64,000 nucleotides of DNA from Brevipalpus yothersi. Lineage: Eukaryota; Arthropoda; Arachnida; Trombidiformes; Tenuipalpidae. The notes beneath the pieces were generated by a model, which worked only from the letters and a program-made list of their open reading frames with translations, had not been told where the DNA came from and ran no database searches. Positions 56,306 to 64,000 of this stretch are shown piece after piece. The translations under genes and the position numbers were made by a program. Numbering within the stretch: the first letter of the stretch is position 1; each line of letters opens with the position of its first letter. The stretch covers positions 45,247-109,246 of the forward strand of contig QZCP01000213.1 in NCBI GenBank assembly GCA_003956705.1, read 5' to 3'.

Positions 56306-59300
56306 CAAATCTATGGAAGTAGAAGCAATTCTTTTCAATTCAAGTTCCTTTTTTTCAATCGACTTACTCTACTCAAGATCATCCATGGATCGATCAATCG
56401 ATGGAGATAATGATGTACACTCATTCTTCATTCGTCATCATTCAAAATAGTATGATGATTGAGGCTAAACCAAATCAACTAACTCCCGAAGGCTTTATCT
56501 TTTCATTCCTACTCTTTTTGATTCTCTAATGATTAGCTCAGTCTCATGCATCACTTTAGAACTCATATTTTTCAACATTCAAATCAGAATACAGAGTGGC
56601 TCGTTTTGAATTCATCATCTCTCGCTTGTATTCATTTTTCTTGTACAAACAATTCTGTTGGAAATATTTATCCTATATTCATTTATATAATCAGAAAAAT
56701 TCTATTTAGTTTGTGTAGGTAAATGTATGCACTGTATATGTTGGAGTGTTTGTACTTGGCAATGCTTAATCATCTTCATTAGCACAGCTTTTGGGCAATT
56801 TCCATTCATACAATCAAATCGATACACACAATTTTATGCATCTTTTCACATGTTTGTGTACGAGTGTGCAAGAGAAATAATCCATACGGAATATTGTCTT
56901 CTATCAATGTGATATTCTATTCTCAATTCTCTATTCTATCCATTCTCTTTATCTCTCTTTCTTTTTTCTTTCTTTCCCTTTCGCTCATCTTGTTCACCAA
57001 TCGATACCAATCGAATTGATCAATGACAGCTTTGCTGACGCATTTTGCACTCTCCAAGGTGTCAAATTGTCACCTCATCTCGTTTTTAGTGTGCCTTCTC
57101 TTTCTCCTTTCGTGTTCACAATCGTTATGTTTCGATTGATATTGGTATTCTCGCTTTTTTAACATATAGAAAATTGTGTGTCTGTGTGTTTATATCCAAG
57201 TGTTTATTTATTTCGAAAAGAGAGAAACTTTTCCACGCTGTCAGGAGACTCAACATGAAGATCACTTAAGTAGGTCTAAATAAATTGATCTTCATGAACC
57301 AAATTGTGGGACATTGAATTTCTTCTCTCTTCATTCTATGAGGAGATATTTTCTCACAAAATTCTCAAATTTTCCATGCACAAGTTTTATGCTTCCTCAC
57401 CTGTGCTTATTTATCAACTTCATAAGAATGTTTCCTCGGGTATTTGAGATGAAAAGAATCGAGTGTAAAAACAGTGTAGAAGGGAAGAGAGAGAGAATTT
57501 GTGGAATAGTGTTTTCGTTGAAAAGAGAATTGCATCCCAGAACATCAGCTTATTCAAGTTTTCATGATACCCTTTGGACACATTCAAATTGGATGATAAT
57601 GTCCTGGAGCAATATTTGAGCTAAATTCACCATTCAAATTTTGTAGAATTGTTCGCATGAACTTTGCATTCCCTCTCTCTCTCTATCCAATTTCTCGCCA
57701 TGTAATGTGTGTGTGAGCACAAATAATGGTATCTCACAAGATCATTATAATCGTTGAAAGTACACTTCTCTAGCCTCACTTACATATTGATGGTGGTTTC
57801 AGATGCAAGCAGAATTTCAGTATTCTAGCTTCTCATCTCTTCTTTTCCTCTCTTTTCCAAGGAAAACAGAGAGTTAAAACTAGAAGAAACACACTTCGAT
57901 CGTATAATTTAGGGTAATACTAGTGGGATTCAATTGAAATAAAATGCTTCCACCTACTCTTTGTACACTTATACAATCGATTTTCAAGCCATCATAATCT
58001 TCATCATGTCCATTCAAGAATCGTGTAGCATTCATACTGAGCTTTCTTGAATTCTCATCCAACCAGCCAACCAAAGCTACCGTCATTCATCATGTAGAGA
58101 ACACTGTTCTTGAAGCTATTCGATTTTTATTCTTTTCTCCTTCTTTGCCATTCTTGTTACTCGAAATTTTCATTGAATATATTAATGTGCCTCACATCAA
58201 TGTTGGCGAAAAAGTGAATGTGTATGACTATTAAAATCCACCCAAAATGATATAAGAAAAATCATGAAATGTTGGGAGAGAAAGGATATTTTTCAAATAC
58301 AGTCCTAGATACATAAATTTGGCCACAGAGGTGTATACAACATACAACATCCTGGAAAGATCATCATCGAAACTCTTTCCTATTCTCTTCACTAGGGTTT
58401 TATTTTCACATTTTTCAACATGAGCATCCCATCCACCATTCGAGGCAAGCTCCCAAAAGTCAAGAGAACAAGAATCTTCTTTTCCCAAAAAAATCTGGAA
58501 AGACATATTTACAGATATATATATCTGTGCTTGTCTATAGTGAATCTGGTCAATCAAATGAAAAAAATCTTTTCCATCATCTTTAACTCTTGTTATTCTT
58601 ATGTGGATATGTGAGAGTATATGTGTGTGTCTAATGATTCTTTGGATTCCTTTTTTGTGTCTGATTTTTTTCCTCTGTGCTCACTTAGCTTCCAAAATCG
58701 CAGTGATCATCAGTCTTTTCCTTTTTCCTCTCTCTTTTTTCTCTCTGTTTCTCTCTTTCTCTTCACTACTTCTTCCTTCTTTTTTTGACTGACTTGCTTC
58801 CGCCTTCTTACTTTTGTGTTGCCAAAGAATCTCAATCATCGATCGCAAAACAATCCCTTCGCTCTGAACAATCCATTCGGGCCCAACTCACCATGTTTCG
58901 CCAACTTCCTATCTGAATGTTGGAATTGATGCGAAAAAAGAGAAAATAGAAAGAGAGAGGGAGAATACACACAGAGCTAGCGAATCTAATCAGTCTTCGA
59001 AATACTTTTTTTGCATCTTCATCTCCTCTATTTTTCTCATCTTCTTCTTCTAAGATGCCCAACAATTTCATCATGATAGAAGATGATGATGGTCATTTCG
59101 AAATGATAATTTGTGTTCTTTTACTCCAATCTCAAGAATTCACATTGTCTCACTAATAATGGAACGAATGAAATCTACAAGAATCATAATCACTATATGG
59201 CGCAAAGCACAAAATGAATGATGATGATCACAGAGAAAAGAGAGAGAAAGTTTGCTGTGTGAGGAAGAGTCAAGAAGGATTCATCCCACATTCATAGAAT

Positions 59301-59467
59301 GGTGATGATGAATGGTTCCCAGTGTTAATACTATTGTTCTTCTCTATCGCCTCTCCATCCTCATCACTCTCAAGATGATGGTCACCATCATCATAATCTT
59401 TTGCATGGAAAAGTCAGCTATTCTTGTTTATTCTCCACCACTTCCTCCTCCTTCTTTTTTCTATCAT

Positions 59468-59527
<60 letters not shown>

Positions 59528-62500
59528 CTTTTTTCCTTTTTCTCTTTTTCTCTTTTTCTATTTGATATTTTCAATGCTCTTCATCTGTTACACATACATA
59601 CAAACACATCATAACATGAAATGACTCGGGAAATTAAACTCAACTCACACCAGAATATATACATATACACATCCTTTTGTCTTTGATCCTTTTAATATGA
59701 CGGTCAATATTTGCCCTGGGTAAAGCTCGTGTAGCTGGACACAAGGGTTTTGGAGGAGAATAAAAATGAATCAAGATATGAGTGTTCCAGAGAGAAAGAG
59801 AGTGGAATAAAAGACAAAAGGCACAAGACATATTGGAAAGTGGATGTCATTTTTCTATCAATTTTTATTCCCTCTCTTACACCCTGCTTGCACTTTATTC
59901 TTTAAGTGAGGACAATCTTGGCCAAAAAAAAGATGAAAATGTAATCTTCCAAGATGATGATCATCCGAGCCTTCATTCTTCATACTTGCTCATCACTCAA
60001 TCCACAATCTTCACCAGGGAATACTCGAAAACATACACATGCACACATGCACACATGCACATTTACATGGAAATATGTATGAGCAATCGTGGGCACACTT
60101 GATGATCAGCTTATGTGTTTGGGAATCATCATTTAGCGATGTTCAGTTAGGACTCTCACTTTTAGCGTGCTCAAAAGTGTGTGTGTATGTGTGTGTATGT
60201 ATTTTGCCTTTTGCTCTTTTTGTCCAATATTCCTCTTATCCATATGTTGATGCTTCCAAGTAATAGGAAATGTAGCTTGTGAATCGATCACGCATCTCAT
60301 GTCCACATACATACAAGTAACAACATTTGATCCTAACGAGAGAAAGAATCACATTGATGACAAATTCTAATTAGCTTTTTACCTTCTTTTGTTCCTGGAG
60401 CTGATGCCGGAAATTATCACTAGTTTTATTCTTATTCTTCTTATTCTTCATCAGTATTCTATGCTCTGTTTGTATCTCTATACGATTCCTATTCTTCTTC
60501 TTTCTCTCCATTTATAAATATGTTTTGCTTTCGGATTCAATTGAGATTATTTTTTCATGAATGCAAGTATAGCTTGAATTTCTAGTGGTGGTGATGTTGG
60601 ATGATGCTCTTTTCGAAATAACATTCCATTTTTTCTCCAACATTTTCCAACATTCACATGTTAAAGTAGGTATGGGTATGACTGAGCGTAGGCGAAATGG
60701 GAGAAAACTTAAGTTCAAGATAGATAGATATTCTGATGAGATGAGGAAGAAAAATTCTCCATCTTTTTGGACTTTGATTTCAATCCAATGAGCACAATTT
60801 TTCGCTTCTCATTCTCGTGAATTCCGTGTTGTTACTCTAGTTGAAAGTAGCTATTCAAGAAAAGCATGCTCCAGTAAATATTCATGACCATTGATTTTTT
60901 TCTCTCTCTCTTTCTCTCTCTATCGGTTCATGGAAAACATTCAGAATTCTGAGAAAGATTTCCATCATCAGATGGATTGCTTCGAATTTCTGATCCATTT
61001 TCAATGTGATGGCATTAGTCATCAGAGCTCTTGAATTTTTTTGGTCTCATTGGAACATATTTTCGGAGTTTTGAGAAGAAAAATTTCACTCTCATTTGAT
61101 TTCCAAGTCAAAGATATTCTCAAGAAGTGAGCTTTTAACTCACATAAACATAGCATGATGGAAAAATCAAAGAAAAAGAATCTTATATCCTGTTAAAGAT
61201 CTTCCTTGAATCTTTCTCTGAGAATTCAAGCTGTTCATTTGAAAGAGAAAGTTACTTTTCCTTTTCCTTACCTTTATGAGCTCATGTTTTCTTTTTCATT
61301 CACTTTTTATCCTTCAATTCATCAACAATTCATGTGACCAGAGGCGCCTAACATGATTTCATTTCGATTTCAGCAAAGCCTCTGTATCAGATGGGAAAAA
61401 AGGTGAGATGAGCTGGGATAGATACTTGCTTGTGTTTATCTGGTTGAAGTTGAGATCAGACGAGAATACTGGCAAAGAAACCCATCCATTCAGTATTCCT
61501 TGAATGAATTCGAAGATTCTGAGTGAGCAACAAGATGCTGAAGATAGAAAAAAATCAAATGAACACCAAGTTGAAATATATTGACAAAAAAATTATTGAG
61601 CCAAAAGTAATAGAAAAAAAGAAAACTAGTCAAATTGGAAGCGAGAGAAGAAAAAATTATTCACGGATATAGTGAGAAGTGCTGAAGAATGTATTCGATT
61701 ATTTTGATGCGTCAATTTTGTGGATGAGGAGTCGTGAATGAGCAAAATGAGTAGGAAGAAGAAAAAGAAGAGAAAGAGAAAGAGGAAGAGAAGGAAGAGA
61801 GATATAGAGGAGATGATGCAAGGAGAAAAAATTGAGTGAAGATGAGCCCCTTTCAAGCGCCTGAAGCAGATATGTTCAAATCATTGATTCACTTTTTCCT
61901 TTCCACATCCATTTTTCCAATCATTTTACATCTTACCTAGAGCTCACTTGATAGAGAGAGTGATGAAGGATGAGAATGGAAGGGTATCCAATGAATATCA
62001 ATTCTGTTGCCCAAAATACTCTCTCATAATTTGACAAATTGATTAACTTTACTCGATCACATTGCATCTTTGTCTTCTCAATTGGTGACTCATTTTCTCT
62101 CTCATCACTCTTTGGAACACTTGATAAAGGAATAAGAAATTGTATGGTGAATGAAGAATAATGTGTTTCCACTAGATTAATGTATTGATGATAAAACAGA
62201 GAGATGAAGCTGAGCATAAAGATTGAGTAAAGATTATATAGTTTAGTAACTTTTTGGCTTCAAAATCTGCTACCAAAACAACCCTAATGAGTGGCTAAAT
62301 TGTGAGTATATCGGTAAACTATATTCACAAAAGGCTGCTGTATTCATGGTGGAAATATGCATATGGGAACGTTCATTATGCAGATTAGATGCGAATGAGA
62401 AGGTGGCGAGCTATGGAATATATTTATATATATATATATATATATTTTGGTGTGAGTTTGTCTGTGTGTATATATATATTCATGCATGAAGCACTCTGGA

Positions 62501-63557
62501 AGAAGATGAGATGAGCAAATGAACACTCGAGATGTGAAGTTATTTCAGAGGAAAAGAGCGAAACGTTCATCACGTCTTCATCTTTCTCTCTCTCTCTCTT
62601 CCAACAGTTTTGCCTTTCTTTTTCATCACTCTTCAAGATAGTATCAAATGCGCCATCATATATGAATGGATAACGAAGTGATCATACAGAAGAGAGATCG
62701 AAAGAGTAGAACGTGGATGATGCCAAGATTTGATCTTGATCATTCATCCCTCATCTTACTAGCTTCTTCTTCCTCTCTAATCGATTCTCATCACATGCAA
62801 ATGAAATGAGTGCTTATCTTCTTCATCCTTTCGGTGATTTACTCTTCTCTTCTCATTTAAACTTTACACTATCAACTTGCTTGGTAAGAGAAAGAGCTTC
62901 GACAAACACTTTTATCGAAGATGCTCAAGCAACATCTTATTTATTATTTAATATGGGAGGTGTAAAAGATCGTATTCATGTACACAGTGTTCAGATGAAT
63001 GAACATGAAAGATGGGTGAAGAAGAGGAAGAGAGGGAAAAATTTTTTTTCGAACGAAATAAAAATAATGAAAAAATTCAGTAAACAGTTGATTCTGAAAA
63101 TGCTACCCTTTTTCGGGTTATAACATAATATTCAATTTCTATGAATTATGAATTTATTTTTTTCTTCTTTCTATTTAATTTCTTGAAATGAGCAACTTCT
63201 TTCCACCTTAATTGGAGTGATTCAATGGTCTAGTAAGAAGAATTTTTTCCTAATAGGCAAATTATTTTTCTCTTAAGTTTTGAAAAGCTAGTTTTTTAGA
63301 GGGAAAAATCATCTTCATCAACAATTCCCTCTAATTTTATTCGATAATTCTCTTGCCATTATTAGGATCGAAGCCAGTCATTTTTGAAGTCTTAATCTTT
63401 TCATTTTATCAACTAATAAATCAAAATTGATGAATTTTCTCTTCATTATTTACAGATTAAAATTACACGATTTAAAAATTTTAAGGCCTCCCGAGTCCAT
63501 AGGAAGATACACGATGATCAAGCATAAACATCGAGCTGAGTCACCAAATAATGTCAG
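39926..63557 (+). CDS. Beta-1,4-galactosyl/N-acetylgalactosaminyltransferase (GT7 family), 3' end outside window
   Basis: Five coding exons (39926-40541, 43601-43845, 52414-52601, 53187-53309, 63456-63557) join in consistent phases into 424 codons plus two bases; the C-terminus lies beyond the window. It is a Golgi type II enzyme with a basic cytosolic tail, a signal-anchor at about 34-53, and a long stem with poly-Gln (78-84) and a Ser/Pro-rich tract (118-151). Catalytic features are complete so far: Cys198 and Cys243, HKVAIIIPYRDR (247-258), the metal motif DVD (319-321) with Cys314/Cys333, WGWGGEDDD (379-387), and Met411/His414 in YTMIKH. The residue at human B4GALT1 Tyr289 is Leu356, as expected for GalNAc rather than Gal transfer. 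It resembles invertebrate beta4GalNAcT more than vertebrate B4GALT1. An in-frame TAG at 39905 supports the start. Confidence 0.9.
40542..43600 (+). other. B4GALT-like intron 1 (3.1 kb)
   Basis: Contains GA-rich DNA at 41271-41294 and (CT)n at 41534-41565. No nested gene recognised. The acceptor is TGCATTATAG. Confidence 0.85.
41534..41565. repeat. (CT)n microsatellite
   Basis: About 15 CT units in intron 1, roughly 240 bp after the (GA)n run at 41271-41294. Confidence 0.9.
43601..43845 (+). CDS. B4GALT-like, coding exon 2
   Basis: Encodes VGRIPVDTDL through YRIYVVEQ, including the start of the catalytic fold (Cys243, HKVAIIIPYRDR, HLHPILQRQQ). Donor CAG/GTAAGC, phase 0. Confidence 0.93.
44795..44827. 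repeat. (GA)n microsatellite
   Basis: About 16 GA units in intron 2; a shorter one lies at 44724-44741. Confidence 0.9.
46588..46644. repeat. Compound (CT)n(CTTT)n microsatellite
   Basis: A CT run passes into about nine CTTT units. A separate CTTT run is at 44495-44523. Confidence 0.9.
47151..47219. repeat. (GA)n microsatellite
   Basis: About 34 GA units in intron 2. Confidence 0.95.
51961..52002. repeat. (CT)n microsatellite
   Basis: About 21 CT units roughly 410 bp upstream of exon 3. Confidence 0.95.
52414..52601 (+). CDS. B4GALT-like, coding exon 3 (DVD metal site)
   Basis: Encodes FGNDTFNKGVLMNAG, then CFIFHDVDLIPEDDRN and IPRHMSVAVDKFNY. The donor is AC/GTAAGTG in phase 2. It carries the donor-sugar and manganese-binding DVD motif. 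Confidence 0.95.
52602..53186 (+). other. B4GALT-like intron 3 (585 bp)
   Basis: A+T-rich, with no repeats or genes seen. The acceptor is CTTCAATACAG. Confidence 0.9.
53187..53309 (+). CDS. B4GALT-like, coding exon 4 (gatekeeper and WGWGGEDDD)
   Basis: Encodes LPYPYLVGGVFAISKAHF and YWGWGGEDDDMAH, ending AG before GTGAGT (phase 2). It contains Leu356 at the sugar-donor gatekeeper position and the acceptor-binding acidic motif. Confidence 0.95.
56182..56217. repeat. 9-bp tandem repeat (GATGCAGAA)4
   Basis: Four perfect copies of a 9-bp unit, about 40 bp before a (GA)n array. Because the unit is a multiple of three, it keeps frames open locally, but no gene is evident. Confidence 0.85.
56259..56301. 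repeat. (GA)n microsatellite
   Basis: About 21 GA units in intron 4. Confidence 0.95.
57254..57296. repeat. Small perfect hairpin, 11-bp stem
   Basis: CATGAAGATCA (57254-57264) is the reverse complement of TGATCTTCATG (57286-57296), around a 21-bp loop. No function assigned. Confidence 0.6.
59471..59515. repeat. (CT)n microsatellite
   Basis: About 22 CT units in intron 4, followed by a degenerate pyrimidine tract. Confidence 0.95.
63456..63557 (+). CDS. B4GALT-like, coding exon 5 (metal-binding His)
   Basis: Encodes RLKLHDLKILRPPES then IGRYTMIKHKHRAESPNNV, matching human SRPNAVVGRCRMIRHSRD, with the Met-x-x-His metal site. Donor AG/GTATGT, phase 2. The next exon, expected to encode the F-x-R-I-A-H-type C-terminal part, is not in the window. 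Confidence 0.92.
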
Positions 63558-64000
63558 GTATGTTTGGGTGACTTCAATGAGGTTATTCTATTCTCAGTCA
63601 ACCAGAACTAATCGCAAAAGACACGAAGATTGATTATTATTCTAATTTTATCTCAATGATTACGAAAAGAAGGCAAAGTATAACGGTAAAAATTAGTACT
63701 CAACAGTATTATCAGGAGGCGCCACTGAATGAGTTGAAAAGTTTCGAAAAGTTTTTGCTGTTCAATAGTAAATAATTAAATGCACAAAATAATTAAATTA
63801 GATCATTATTCTCATTTTTACTAGTTTATAATTGGAAATGAAATGGAATTGTATTGAGAACAACAGATTTTATGATAAGGTTGTGATAGAATTTTTATCA
63901 GATGTTGTGTCTTTTGATAGTTCTTATCGACTGAGCTGTTTTATCATTCAATATAAAAATAAGATAAAATTCACTGATTATCGTTTAATCCACAGAACTG
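63558..64000 (+). other. B4GALT-like intron 5, cut by the window edge
   Basis: A+T-rich, with no exon recognised. A GC-rich AGGAGGCGCCACTGA lies at about 63715-63729. Confidence 0.7.

Larger units (their letters stand above)
53310..63455 (+). other. B4GALT-like intron 4 (10.1 kb)
   Basis: Contains (GA)n at 54044-54068 and 56259-56301, (CT)n at 59471-59515, a 9-bp tandem at 56182-56217, (ACACATGC)3 at 60035-60060, (TA)n at 62426-62446 and a small hairpin at 57254-57296. A 108-codon minus-strand frame (58231-58557) has no recognisable domain. No nested gene identified. Confidence 0.75.

Noticed and set aside
58231..58557. 108-codon minus-strand frame in B4GALT-like intron 4
   Set aside because: No recognisable motif, and its length is compatible with chance across six frames of 64 kb.
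60035..60060. Short direct repeats resembling a CRISPR-like array
   Set aside because: Units are 8 bp and contiguous without spacers; an ordinary tandem repeat in a eukaryotic intron.

Overview
The window is about two-thirds A+T and eukaryotic. Genes carry GT-AG introns, AATAAA signals and metazoan-specific proteins: complex I subunit NDUFB5, PQBP1, MAPKAPK2/3-type kinase, FAAH2-type amidase and a family-7 beta-1,4-glycosyltransferase. Asn/Gln/Ser-rich low-complexity tracts, the FHDVD form of the glycosyltransferase and an invertebrate-like PQBP1 point to an arthropod. A mite or other chelicerate is my guess, but the sequence alone does not prove it.

Layout. 1-2.6 kb has no recognisable gene. 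2.6-5.0 kb (minus) holds a complete four-exon WDR70. It is divergent, across about 450 bp, from single-exon NDUFB5 (5.5-6.2 kb, plus), followed by two-exon PQBP1 (6.9-7.8 kb, plus). 7.8-12.4 kb is intergenic and holds two related palindromic MITE-like elements. 12.4-13.1 kb is a 222-codon open first exon of an unrecognised Asn-rich protein. 14.5-23.3 kb is a complete four-exon FAAH2-like hydrolase; its 6.7-kb intron contains a sequencing gap, a small TA-flanked MITE and a weak miR-2-like hairpin. 25.5-29.1 kb is MAPKAPK2. 29-40 kb is a microsatellite-rich intergenic or 5' region. From 39.9 kb to beyond the right edge runs a beta-1,4-galactosyl/N-acetylgalactosaminyl-transferase with five visible coding exons spread over 23.6 kb.

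The window has two textures. The first 8 kb is compact, with 61-87 bp introns and no long dinucleotide arrays. From about 13.9 kb onward, introns of 2.4-10 kb and intergenic DNA are full of (CT)n/(GA)n arrays, which also cause both N gaps. The gap at 36.9 kb is flanked by a duplicated sequence that looks like an assembly artefact.

The genes are unrelated housekeeping and signalling genes: splicing and DNA-repair factors, respiratory complex I, lipid amide hydrolysis, p38 signalling and Golgi glycosylation. They do not form a pathway or operon, and I see no convincing novel multi-gene system. The most interesting items are the perfect 107-bp palindrome element, the Leu gatekeeper in the glycosyltransferase that predicts GalNAc transfer, the stop-free frame upstream of the MAPKAPK2 ATG, and the orphan Asn-rich exon.
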